From: Cladobotryum mycophilum
Taxonomy: Eukaryota; Ascomycota; Sordariomycetes; Hypocreales; Hypocreaceae
NCBI GenBank assembly: GCA_036429605.1
Contig: JAVFKD010000010.1
Span: forward strand, 310,001-374,000
Reading direction: 5' to 3'
DNA length: 64,000 nt
Shown here one piece after another: positions 9,812 through 22,320 of the stretch (position 1 is the first letter of the stretch; every line of letters starts with the position of its first letter). A program made the position numbers and the translations under genes. Under the pieces are notes generated by a model. The model made no database searches and was not told the DNA's origin. It was given only the letters and a program-made list of their open reading frames with translations.

Positions 9812-10662
9812 GATGGGGGATACTGGACAAGAGAATGGAAAGAGGGGTACTGAAAATGCTGCTGGTAGAAGTAAGTGGGCGTGGAAGCTTTGCACTCAAG
9901 TCAAGTGGTGAGACGGCTGAAGGCGCATGGCCGGTTAATATAATAGTTTGTTGGTTCTACGGAATCCTTCATACGGCGATGATTTGTTGCTGCTGTTCCC
10001 TCCGTGCGCAACCTCAAGTCCGGCTAGTCGTCACATCCGGGGGCTGCCACATCGGATCCTGATATTGTAACGTGCTAGGCAATTGGATAGAAGTCCATCC
10101 ACTATCCACCCAGTTTGGTCCGTGATTGCTCATGCCAGTAACTAACGCTGGATTACCTGGTAGGATGAGGCGGCGCTCCACGTCCCGTATGCCTTAAGGG
10201 TTGGTTGGATTTGTTGTCTCGCCCACTCGGCAAGACATGGGTCGATGTAGGATTCTGCCTCCATTGAAATCAACCACCGCCACCCTATCCCTGCTCTCTG
10301 CATGCGGCATTGGCTCCAGGGCTGTGACACAACCAACACTGCTCCACACTACCATTTCGAAGGTACTTGTAACACCTTTTTTTACTGTTCAGGTATTCGG
10401 GTACGAGCTTTATTCCGCCATGTGTGAAGAAGAAGAAAAAGGCTCCCCATTCCAGTTCGTTGGCAGGTGGCTGTTTTTGCTCTCAAATTGGCTCTGGCTA
10501 CCCCCCTTTTTTTGTCGCTGTTCCCATCCACGACCTGTGCTTTGGGCGTGAAATCACCTTGCGCATCGCATTGCCTCCCCTACTGAGAGTCGCCTTTGCA
10601 TTTACTACACACCTGATTTCGAGTATTCATAGCGAAATCGACCGCCTAGTACTATATTTGAT
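9812..10662. promoter_or_regulatory. Divergent promoter region, oxidoreductase and MFS gene
   Basis: The 851 bp separate two divergently transcribed cluster genes. No gene is seen. A weak palindrome TACC-T-GGTA at 10154-10162 resembles the stronger palindromes near the NRPS. A T/C-rich tract lies near 10375-10510. Confidence 0.4.
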
Positions 10663-12421
10663 ATGGCTTCACGAGAGAGGTCACCCAGCCCTGGCAATGG
10701 CCAGCATATTGTCCAGCCGGACAGTCTTCGCCTGACTTTGGTCATGTTTGGGCTGTGCCTTGCTGTATTTTTGACTGGAATGGTATGAGAAAGCTCCGGA
10801 TGCTTCTTTATTTAATGAGAGGGGTCTCCTCGTTGCAGACAGAATCTGGCACTGGCCATAGGATCAAATGATCCTCGCTACGGCTACAGCCGTTATCAGT
10901 AACGAGTTCAATACCCTGGAGGACTTGGGATGGTGGACAAACGCCTACTTGCTCACGGTGAGCAGTCTACAACTCTTCTATGGCAAGCTGTACAGCGTAT
11001 TTTCCATCAAACTAGTATACCTTATCGCCATCGCGCTCTTTGAACTAGGCACCTTGGTCTACACAACGGCTCCAAACTCAATCGCCTTGATCATCGGCAG
11101 AGCCATTGCGGGCTCGGGCGCTGCGGGCATCTTCTCGGGCAGCATTCTCATCACCGCCAAGATGGTCCCTTTAGCAAAGCGCCCCGCGTATCTGGGCATC
11201 ATGTCTAGTGTCTTTGGCGTGGCGGCCCTCATTAGGCTATTCGTTGGAGGCGCTTTGACGGATAGCACGACTTAGAGATGGTGCTTCGGCATCAACCTAC
11301 CGCTTGGGGCTGTTACGGTCATCTTGTGTGGGTTTTTCGTCCGCACGCCTGCGGACCTAGAAGTGCAGTCTCTCACTTTTGTCGAAAAGCTCAAGAGGCT
11401 CGATATTCCTGGCACCGTATGTATGATCGCCTCATTGATATGTCTCTTGATAGCCCTTCAATAGGGAGGCTCTACATACCCATGGAGTGACGGGCGCATC
11501 ATTGCTTTGTTCGTCGTCTTTGGCGTCCTCGCCATTGCCTTCGTGGTCATCCAGATGACATCAATTACTGGCAGCGGCCGCACGATCCCTTCGAGCCTGG
11601 CCCGTAATCGCGACGTATGGCTCTCGGGTGGTTATGCAATGTGCATCTCAGGTGGTGTCTATGTCCTGGTTCTTTATCTCCCAATCTGGTTCCAGACTGT
11701 GCATGGATACTCAGCACTTAAAGCTGGCACAATGCTCACGCCTCTCATCGCCAGCTACATCGCATGCTCTGTCCTTGCAGGCGCTGTTACAACAGTCATC
11801 GGCTACTACAATCCTGGCATGATTGCCGGTACGGTATTAGCGATAGCGGGATCTGCGGTTTTGACGACGATCAAAATGCATTCTCCCAAAGCTCAGATTG
11901 TGGGCTTTCAGCTGTTATATGGCTTTGGTGTCGGCCTCGGCTTTGGTCAGCCAAGTTATGTAGTCCAAACCGTGCTGCCAGCTGCTGACGTTTCCATCGG
12001 CGTAACCTTCATCACTCTACTCCAGAATCTGAGCTCATCCATCTTCGTCGCTGTCGCGCAGACCGTTTTCCAGGGCAGGCTGCGTTCAAAGCTTCACAAG
12101 GACTTCCCCCACTCAGACGTGTCTTCCATCCTCAATTCTGGCACCGCGAACTTTAGATCAGCATGGCCTGAAGGTGACCGAGAGGTCGCTCTTGGAGATT
12201 TTAGCACGTCTCTTGTGTCAACCTTTTACATCTCGCTGGCTCTAAGTTGTCTTTCAGCCGTAGGGGCATTGTGCATTAGATGGGGTTCTATGAAGAAAGA
12301 TACAGGCGAGGCGTCTCTAGGTGGAGATGAACAGCGATTGGGAGAGTCTGATGGCAGGGAGAAGAAGGGATTGTCACCGCAGGAGGACTCGCCAACCCTG
12401 ACGGTTGAGAAATCGGGCTGA
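10663..12421 (+). pseudogene. DHA2-type MFS exporter inactivated by two TAG stops
   Basis: Exon 1 is 10663-10782. The intron is 10783-10861, and splicing gives the family motif GMDQMILATATAVISNEFN. Exon 2 then runs to TGA at 12419-12421. It holds the LGWWTNAYLLT, GRAIAGSGAAGIFSG and RWCFGINLPLGAV signatures of 14-helix drug:proton antiporters. TAG stops interrupt at 11273-11275 (between DSTT and RWCF) and 11462-11464 (between ALQ and GGSTYPWSD). Family members have Trp at both places, so both are TGG-to-TAG, i.e. CpA-to-TpA on the other strand. The frame is otherwise open to the C-terminus, so inactivation looks recent. It would have exported the cluster product. Confidence 0.85.
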
Positions 12422-12614
12422 GACGCCATTTGCTGTTTGAATTGAGCCAACCGACCACTTCAGAAGGTCGATATTAAAGTAGAATGAACGTCTTGGACAA
12501 CTAAATTCGTCATTGGGTATGAAAACTATTAAAAATGTAACCCACGGGGTAATATGCATTATTTTAGAGCAATATAAGACAACATAAGGTCATTACAAAA
12601 AAGGATGTCCGTGT

Positions 12615-15600
12615 CTAACAGGCAACCTCTCCCAGAGCTTCATGAGTGCGATAACTCACGCCAGCTTCGTCAACATCCGAAATGGTGATATCATCGTCAG
12701 TGTCTTTCCTCCATGGCTGTAGTCCTGCTATCCATTCCTTCAGTGGAATACCTTGATCTAAACACTCTGCGAGACCCGAAATGATTTCACCGAGATCACG
12801 GAGTACTGCATGTGCCGTCTTTTTTGACATAAGGTGGGTGTTGGCTAATAACCCAACATCCAAGTGATCACCATTCGTGCGGGTCTCCACGCAAAGGTAG
12901 CTCTCAACATAATGAGGGTTATCAAAATAACCAACCTTGGCTACATCGCCGTTTACCTGCATCTCCAGGTTAAGGCCGTAGCTCAAGTGTTGGAATTCTG
13001 AATCCAACCCTATATGGGCTGGCCAGTCAGTACAATGCTTAATTATGTCCCTCAGATTCAAGGTATCTGCATCCCCCATAGCAAAAACCTGTGCTTGGAC
13101 AGAGCGGAGTAAGTCATCGACAGTTTCGAAGCCGGGTAGGTTGACTCGAATCGGTACCGTATTGACGCAAGGACCGACCATTGTCTCAATCCCATCTAGA
13201 GCCGAATTGCGACCATTTACTACAGCGATATACACTACATCCTCCAAGTCACCCGAGAGCCGAGATAGAAGTATAGCCCATGCAGCGTTGACAAGAGATG
13301 TTAGAGTTATATCGCGAGCTAGGTCCGGCAAAGGTATTGTTGTCTCAATATGGATTCCTTTAGGTGTAGAATCCTGGATAACTTTCGGAGACAGCTTCGG
13401 CAGAATCTTTGTTGGTGACGACCCATGAAGAAGCTTCTTCCAGTATGCTATTGAACGAGTTTGTTGGCTATGTGCGTACCTGAGGAAGGTTGATAAACTT
13501 GGGGTTTGGAGGTATTCTCTGCCGTGATAAGCATCGAATATTGATCGAAATATGGTCAATAATGAAAGACCATCGTACTGAGCGTGGGTCAATCGTAACA
13601 CAAAGCGAATGCCCTGAGTTCTGTGTTTAAGGAGGATAAATCCAGTCGCGGGGCGAGTGAGACATGGGCGGGTTAAATCGTTTCGGCAGAAATCATTGAA
13701 GAATTGATCAAGCGTTCCACGTGCATCGTGTACCTGGAAGAAATCGTCCGTTTGCTCGAGAACGACTTGCCAGAGCCTTCCAAGGAGCCGAAGAAAACAT
13801 GTGCGGAGAATGGGAAATCGGCTTACAACCAGAGAGCAACTCTGCCGGAATTTTGCGATATCCAAATTTGCATCAACGTCAACGTAGTAGAAATTGTAGA
13901 ACTGCCGAGTATGCCTTAGGTCGTCATTCAAGCAACACTCCTGAAAGAATGTGACAGGCAATATTTCTATAACATCCTGAGACTTAGTGCCAGTGTTCAA
14001 AGAGTCAATCTCACTGTTGAGAGTCTTTCTCGACATTGGATCAATGAGATCGATTGATACAAAGTTGTTGCTTTGACTTTCGCCACGGGAGACTCGGGGA
14101 GTCAAGTCTGCGAGCGATGAATGGCGAAAGATGTCCCCCACCGTGAGCTTAATGCCCACCTTGCGGGCCTCACCAACAACCCTTATTGCTGCAATTGAGT
14201 GACCGCCAAGCTGGAAAAAATTGTCTTCCATGCCAATAGTCTCGGCATCGATGTTGAGGACTAGAGCCCATATGTCTCGCATCTGCATCTCCAGGTCTAA
14301 CGTTGGACGCAGCTTCATGCTTCTCCTAGTCATCCGCATCCCATTCAGCTGCTGGACGCTGAATGAGCAGCCAAGCTCCCGTATCAGCTTCCGGTTGATC
14401 TTCCCTGACGGTGTTATGGGCATTTCCTGTACTGAGAAGAAGACGGCGGGTATCATGTAGCTTGGTAGATGTTTTGCAAGATGGTTCTTTATATCGGCCG
14501 GGATGTCGAGGATACTGGCCACGGTTCCATCGTCACTCTCAATGTCAATCTGCCCCATGTCGCAGTCACTTTGTACAAAGACAGCCAGGATTGGATTGGA
14601 ATGCTGCCCATCCGGTGTAATGACCTCTGCCACCACGTATGTAGCGTTTGGCATGCACTGCACGACACGGTGCTCGACCTCTCCAAGCTCCACTCGCTGG
14701 CCACGCAGCTTGACCTGTGTATCCTTCCGCCCCATATATAAGAGCACCCCATCCTCATCACAACGGACTAGATCCCCGGTTTTGTAAAGCCTACCCGGTC
14801 GGCCCGGTCGGCCGCTTACTGGCACACCGCGAAGAAGCCACTTTGGATCTTCGATAAAGGCGGCGGTCGTCTTTTCCGGGTTGTTAAGGTAGCCCTGTCC
14901 GACTATGGGACCCTCAAGCAGCAGCTCACCGATACACCCAGGCGGAAGCAGACAATGATGGTTATCTTGGTCAACAACCCAAGTGACCGCCCCTTTGCCC
15001 CTTCCCAAACGAAGGGCATCTTGCAGAGACGGCGCATTACCATGGAGGATGGCGAATGGAGTGCACTCGGACGGCCCGTAACCCTGAACAAACCGAACCT
15101 TGCCCCACCAAGGCTGAAGCTGGTCGTGAGATACTTTTTCTCCACCGACTAGCAGTGTTTGCAGACAAGGAACGTCCTCGGGTGAGAGAAGTTGTAGGAC
15201 AGAAGGAGTCAGGAAGACAGTGTTGGCATCTAGCGACACTATACTCTTTGCCAAATTGCTCTTTCGATCCTCATCTGCTGGAATGCAAATACAGCCACCC
15301 GCAGCGAGAGCCATGGTCATGTTCAAAACACACGCATCGAAGCTATACGAAGAAAACTCATACACCCTTGATGATTGCGTTAGGCCCATGACGTCTTGTT
15401 GATATCTAAGCGCTGAAGCAGAGTTTTCGTGACTGATCAGAACCCCTTTTGGGGCGCCCGTGCTTCCGCTTGTAAAGATGGCATACATGACGGACCACGG
15501 CGTAGGAGCGTGTGGGGGTCGGTATGGTTCATCCTTCATCTTCTTGAAGAGGGTATGATCGATAGTCAGCACTTCTTGTGTTAATCGGTGGCTCAGTTTC

Positions 15601-18600
15601 TTCTGCGAAACTGACGACAGTATTAATTTCGCGTCTACCTGCGTAGTTATGGCCTGGAGTCGTAGTTCTGGCAGTGAGGGGTCGAGCAGAACAAATGCTC
15701 CCCCAGCCTTGAGTACGCCCAATATAGCCACCACGGTCCAGAGAGATTTCTCAAAGCACAGCGGCACAAATATTCCTGGTCTAACACCGAGGTCAACTAA
15801 TCGACGAGCAAGCTTTGTCGCAAGTTGGACTAGCTGGCTGTATGTGAGATCACCGTCCCAGGCACAGATAGCGGGGGCATTTGGCTGGGATCGCGACTTG
15901 TCCTGAACCATCTCATGGAAACATCTCTCGACTGGCACTGGCACTGGGCTATTACACTCCCATAGCATCTCCAAATCCGTCTCGCTAACCAGGCAAACAT
16001 TATCAAGACGCTTCGAAGGGTCGGCAATGATCTCGAAGATAGCAGTACTGATGCACCATGAAAGCCGTTCTGCTTCTCGAAGGCTAAGAAATGGAGATCG
16101 GTAGTGGAGTTCAATCTTGATATCTGTACTGCCATCAAATACGGAAAGCACAATGTCAAACTGCAAAAAAGTAAGCATGTTGAATCAACGGTAGAATAAA
16201 GAGTAGATCATACCTCTGTGGGGTCACAGTCATTTAAGTACTTGAACTGGATCCCGTTTGAACGGCTCTCATCATGTCTCAACTTCTGGAAAGAAATGGC
16301 AGTATTGAAGAGCGGACTAAAGCCAAGGCCAAGTGCCTCGTGTATCGCGGCCAGGGGGAAATGCTGATATGGCAAACTTTCCAGGTAATCGGCTTGGACA
16401 GTTCTCAAAACATCGATGATGCTCCGGGATTGGTTGAGATCGACATGGCATGGCAGAATTCCAATCAGAGGACCAAACACCTCCTCCATTCCATCAACGG
16501 GTATATCACGACCAGAGCTCAATGTTCCGAAACAGGGAATTTTAGCTGCTCCATATGTCCTCAGGACAAGCGCCCATGCTGTCTGGATGACTGTTGCTGG
16601 TGTTACTTCCCAGCTTTGACAGAATTCCCGTATCTTGTGGGCGTCGACACGAGGTACGTCGAGGATTTCAGTAGCCACGTAGTCGGGCTTACTGCTTTCA
16701 CCAGCAGAGAAAAGGCAGGGCTCTACATGGTCAAGCTTGGATGCCCAGAATTCCAGAGCTTCAGAGCTGGGCTGGGCTTCCAAGTAAGATATGAAGTCTT
16801 TGTAGTCGGTGCCAGCCGGACCAAGCTCGCCGTGATAGGCAGTTTGGAGGTCACGCCATAAGATGTGCTCCGAAAACCCATCAATAATTGCATGGTTAAT
16901 TTCCAGTCGCAAATGGGCTCTTGATTTGCCAAGCTCCCGGATCGTTAGGTGATGCTGTACGCTGGATTTTCCATACGCTGGACTGCCATGTCTACAAACA
17001 AGCTCATTCTCAGAATTCCCCCTCAAGACCAATGCTGATACGGTTGACATGCTCAGCGCCGAGTCCTTGAGGATAATATTCATTGCACAGTTGTTTCCAG
17101 GAAATTGGTCCCTGATTACAGCTCGCAGGAGTGAATGTCTCCGCACAACCGCCCACCAAGCTTGCTGTAGCTTCAAGAGGTCAAGTTGAGATTCGCTACC
17201 ATTGACTTGAACTTCAAGCTCGATAACTGATCGATAGGTCTCTGTGTCTCTGGTTTGACTGAGAAGAATACCTTCTTGCATTGGTGAGCAAGGGAAGATA
17301 TCATCAATATCCTCAAGCTGTAGTCCAATTCTGCCTATAAAATCGCTCTGGAACTCACGTAAGCTATCATATGAACCGAAAGCCAAAGGAAAGTCGCTTA
17401 AAGTCCAGGCTAGGGGCTTTTGTGGCAATTGCTCCGCCATCTGGATTAGAGTGTTTCTGTACGTCTCAATCCAGTGCTGAATCCGGTATTGGTGAAGCAT
17501 ATGCTTGTGGTAGGATATCGTTGCTACAATACAGCCGCGATCTATCTTTGCCCAAACCTCAAACAGCGAGAATCTGCGCAATTCGCCACTGCTCTTTGGA
17601 TCACATCCAGGGGGCAAATTGATACCCTCAAAGAGGCCATCGTCCCTCTCTAGCTGTTGATAAAACCCTTCATAATTGAAGACAATCTCAGCGGGAAATT
17701 CTGCAGCAAATGCCTTTGCATTGGCAGCCTCTGCGAAACGCGAGGTGAAATAAGACCAGCCGTTTTGTGATAAACCACGAACGCAATCCTTAGTTTGACA
17801 GATTGTATCAAAGAGGCTACTCTTTGAGCTCGTTTTTGTTTGAACAGGATACATGGTCGTGAACCATCCCACTGTCGTCGAGATGTCAATACCGTCATCC
17901 CAAACCTCACGTCCGTGACCTTCACAAAAGACGGGCGGCGTAGGACGATCGGAGAAAACAAGGTTGAATGACCGGATCAGGCCTGCTATCAACAGCTCGA
18001 CCGGACGTGTTCCAAAGGCACCATTGCAATCGGTAAGAATCTTAGAGCTCATCGACCGATCAATGGCGAATTCTTGCATAATCACGTCGCCTTGTAAGTT
18101 TTGGCTACGTTCCATTTCCCAGTAACCAGGAAGAGGTGGCTGAATGTCGAAGGTGATTGACGTGTCGGGCCTCAAATGCTCAGCAGCATAATCCTTCTGC
18201 ATAGCAATCCAAGATGAGAACTCAATTGCAGGCAGTGTCCTAAGTTCGCCCAAGCTTAGAATCTCTTCTAGTTCTCGCAAGACAAGTCTCCAAGATACAA
18301 GGTCGATGACAACATGATGTATTGTGATGAAAAGTTTCTGAGAGTCAGCATCATCGAGCAGTAAGACTGCACAGAGGGGACCATTCTCGATATTCAACGA
18401 CTCGCGACACTCAGCAATGAGTTCAGCTGTCGTAGCTGTGCAGTTTCTCGTGTTTTTTGTTCGTAAAGAGAAAGATCCAAACACGTTGTCTGTAGTACGT
18501 TGCTCCCATATCCCATTCTCATGTTTTCCAAATCGTACACGCAGCATTCGATGTCTGCCCACAACAGTCGCAAGAGCCGCAATCAGAGACTCGGACGTAA

Positions 18601-21334
18601 TTTTCTTGTGTAGCTTAAGGAAGAAATTGAGGTCGTAGCATTTATTTGGATCAGGTTGTAGCTCACAGTACAGGTTCTGGATTGGACTGAGCTCAGTGCC
18701 ATCATCGCCGAAGGCTCTATTTGTTGTAATACTGGATCGGCCTTTTGTACTAGACAGCGCGAGGTCCCTTGTTAGGTTGGATATCGTCTTCTTTTTAAGC
18801 ACATCGACAGTCCGAATGTTGATGGACAGAGCGCGAGCAGCCGCCGACACTTGCATAGCCGTGATAGAATCGCCACCAAGTTGAAAGAAGCTATGATCGC
18901 GTCCAATAATAGCTGGCTCAAGGTTGAGCACCTTGCCCCAAATTGCCTGCATTTGCTGCTCTATCTGCGATGACGGCTGGCTCGTTACACGCTCTCGATC
19001 GTCCAACCGACCTTCAGCCAGCTGCAAAGCCGAAAACGAACTGCCAATTTCCTTTAGCATTTTTCTATTGGCTTTTCCAGTAGGTGTCATGGGCAGCTGT
19101 TGCATAGAAAAGAATGCCGTCGGCACCATATAGCTTGGCAACCGTGTAGCCAGCTTCTCCTCAACTTCGGCGGTTACAGAAATTATACGGACCGCTTCTG
19201 GATCTGGCTTTGGAGCGCCCATTGTGTATCCTGTTGCCTGGATGAAGGCTGCCAAAACTGAGCTGGAATTCTTGCCCGCTGGGACAATGACCTCGGCAAC
19301 GACATACTTTGCATCTGGAACACATTGCTGTACATGATGTTCCACTTCTCCCATCTCGACTCGCTGACCATGTATTTTTACTTGGGCGTCTCTTCTTCCA
19401 ATTATCCTCAGCGTTCCATCGCACTCATATTTTACAAGATCTCCCGTCTTGTACAGCCTGCCATGTCTACCGGGATAGTTTGGAGTGCCTCGCAGTAACC
19501 AGGGAGGATCCCTGATAAATACCTCTGATGTTTTTGCTGGATTTTTGAGATATCCGCAGCCGAGTAGGGGGCCTTCAAGCAAAAGCTCGCCAACACACCC
19601 CGGTGGAAGTAGACGATTGTGATCCTCGGGGTCAACAACCCAGGTCACGACACCTGCTCCCTTTCCTATGCATCCCGCAACGTCTTCTGGACTTGATGCA
19701 AATCCGTTGATGGTGCTGGTTGCTGTACACTCGGCAGGCCCATACACGTTGAGGATTCGACCAACTTTGCCCCACCACGGGGCAATGTCCTTGACAGAGA
19801 CCATCTCACCGGATAGGACCAATGTCTGCACACCTTGGAACGCCTCAGGCACCAAGAACTGGGCTACAGAAGGTGTGAGGTCAAGGAAGTTGGCCCGCAA
19901 AGAGAGTATGCTCTCAGTCAGCTTATTTGTGCGGTCCTCCTCTTTAGGCACGCACAAACAGCCTCCAGTAGCCAATGTAGCTAACGTGTTGCTGATCGTA
20001 ACGTCGAAACTGTATGAGGCAAAGTCAAAGACTCTCGATTCTGGAGTCAAGTGAAATGCCTTGTATTGGTAATGAATAGCCGAGGCAATGTTGCCGTGAC
20101 TTAGCACTGCTCCTTTCGGTTCGCCCGTGCTGCCAGATGTGAAGACAACATAAATAGGTGATGATGGTGTAGGTGTTGAGATCTGAGGCGGTTGGGTGCG
20201 GGGATCGATATTCGTAAGGAACTCCAAAGTGACAGTAACGACCCGCGATACCAGTCTTGAGCAGAAGATTTGATGTGAAGGCGAACATATAACCGCGGAG
20301 GCCTCAACTTGCTTAACAATAGTCCGAAGACGTTGCTCGGGGAGGAGGGGATCAAGTAGCACAAAAGCACCGCCAGCTTTGAGCACACCTAGCATCGCAA
20401 CACTAGTCCACCTAGATTTGTCGAAACATAATGGTACAATGACATCCGGTCCAATACCAAGTTCCATAAGCTCACCTGCCAACTTAGTAGAGAACTCATC
20501 TAGCTCTCTGTAAGTAAGATCACCGTCCCAGGCGCACACAGCCGGCGCGCCAGGTTGGACATGCGCTCTCTCGCTAATAATATTGTGCACACATCTCTCA
20601 ATGGGTTCTAGAACCTGCTGATTCCACTCCCATATTTGATCTATGCCATGCGCTGTCGTAAGTTCGACCTGCCTCAGCGTGTTGTTACGATGCGGACCAT
20701 CTAATTGCTTCATGGCCAACTCAAAGCATTCCATGAATAAGTGGACTTCTCGTGATTCAAATGCCCGGGAGTCGAATGATGTTGTTACTGTGATTTGAGT
20801 CGCGGAAAACTGTAGGTCAAGAGTTAAAGCAGCTTTCTCTACTTGCTTTTCCGAAAGTCTGCGGGCCCTGTTGTTGTGCCGCGGTCTTATGATGAGAGCT
20901 GTTTGGAACTTGCACCCCTTTTCAGATCCGGGATTGAGCTTGGCGACTTGATGCTGTTCTGTCTGCTCAAAGGGAAGTATCTCTGTTGATTGCCGGCAAA
21001 CTGCTTGTAGAAAATCCGACGTCGTCTGATCGCCTGTTACCTTTATCCGAAAAGGAACCAGATCATGATAGGCTTCCATGCCCTTAGGTTCCGAAACACC
21101 AAAAGTGACATCTTCCAAGTTAGTGAATCGGCTCATTACAATGGCCCATGAGGCACGCGCTATGGCTGATGTCAGGAAATTGTCAGACAAGCAATCGAGC
21201 GGGCCGAATTGGCACTCAATTTGTCTATCTGATAATGACTCTGTCCGACGCAATAGAAACGAATGAGCCTCGTGGGCTGTGATAGCTTCTCCCTGATAAA
21301 CAACCCCTTCATGATGTTTATCCCAGGAACCCAT
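12615..21334 (-). CDS. Two-module nonribosomal peptide synthetase, 2888 residues
   Basis: Exons are 21334-16214 and 16160-12615; the 53-bp intron (GTATGA...TTGCAG) lies inside the second C domain. Domains in order: C-terminal lobe of a C domain (about 1-225); A1 (about 235-770, FTSGSTGEPKG at 398-408); T1 (LGGDS, Ser823); E (HHVVIDLVSW, 1006-1015); C (about 1343-1770, NHAIIDG at 1480-1486); A2 (FTSGSTGAPKG at 1936-1946); T2 (LGGHS, Ser2362); terminal C (THAQYDG, His2566). Both A domains keep the Asp (SFDV, SFDA) that binds the amino group of alpha-amino acids. The E domain should set residue 1 to the D form. The CT-like end and absence of a thioesterase suggest release by cyclisation or condensation. 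The lone N-terminal C lobe lacks the active site, as in several fungal NRPSs. Product unknown. Oxidoreductase and exporters flank it. Confidence 0.93.
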
Positions 21335-22320
21335 TTTTAGTTATTCTTATTGTAGGGTTATGCGGTTTCAATATGGGGTAAAGTAGTTACAGGAGTCAAT
21401 GATGGCCCTGGGTGGATCATCTTTTCATACAGGTATTTGTAAGAAGCACTCATAGACTTAGTCCACTTCAAGTACGGAGTACGCCCCGACGTCTTATTCT
21501 AAATTCAGTATAATGTACAGTCTATCCCCCGAGTGTTTCACACAATGCGAACTGACTGGGTTTCAGATCAAGAGAGTAACTGATTAGTCCGTGAAAACTA
21601 GTAACCATAAATGCTAAGAAATCAGAAAGATTTAACATACTTGTAGGGCATTTACCAGAAGTAGACCGTACTAGCATGGGCAAAATATCGAGATGTGGAA
21701 TTTCCAGGGGTAAGGTAGGCCCTACCGGGTAGAAAGATGCTGCAAAATAAATCCAGACACAGTAAGCCTTCTTTACTTTTCTTTGCCCATGTCATATTGT
21801 CTCATTAGCCCGTGACGGTCAACGGCAGTGGGCGGCAGTGCCGACACATAAAATTGCAAATTGCATTGAGCGGAATCTCCTTACAAGGGGACTAACACTA
21901 TTTTGTTATACTTCCCAACACACCAGTCTCTAATGATATGATTCTGTGACTTTGTGGCTGGCTGATTGACCAAATGTGATATTTGATCGAGACAAAAGCT
22001 GAGGTGTGTTGCTTCGTGCGCTCCTTAGTTTGATTAGCATGTCTTGCTAGAGATATGTCTAACTTAAATTCTCACACGCAAACATACCCCCTCACGTAAA
22101 GGGGAAATACGGGCCAATCTCGCTTGATGGATCGGCTAATAGCATCATGAGTGAACCTGGGCCGCGTTGTGCATAATGTCTACCCAAACACTCGGGTCGT
22201 TGTGGATTACTCCATGTTACCTTGTCCATGGTACAATGGCAGTTGTAGGTACAAAATTTTGTCTGGAACCCTGAGTCTGTTAAGATCACGACCTGGATTG
22301 TTTCCTTTCAATGATGCCCA
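21335..22320. promoter_or_regulatory. Divergent promoter region, NRPS and ABC transporter
   Basis: The 986 bp separate the two divergently transcribed cluster genes, consistent with co-regulation. No gene is seen. It contains overlapping palindromes at 21715-21733 (separate entry) and one GTACGGAGTAC motif at about 21473-21483. Confidence 0.5.
21715..21733. promoter_or_regulatory. Overlapping CTACC/GGTAG palindromes, possible regulator site
   Basis: GGTAGG-C-CCTACC (21715-21727) overlaps CTACC-G-GGTAG (21723-21733), giving three alternating half-sites. The second palindrome differs from the one upstream of the M3 relic (4165-4176) only by one central base. It lies about 390 bp from the NRPS start and 590 bp from the ABC start. 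No cluster-specific Zn2Cys6 gene is visible nearby, so the binding protein is unknown. Confidence 0.4.

Noticed and set aside
16161..16213. Apparent gene boundary splitting the NRPS into two genes
   Set aside because: The gap is a 53-bp intron with GTATGA donor and TTTTTGCAG acceptor. Removing it joins the two halves of one C domain (NDCDPTE to FDIVLSVFDG) in frame.
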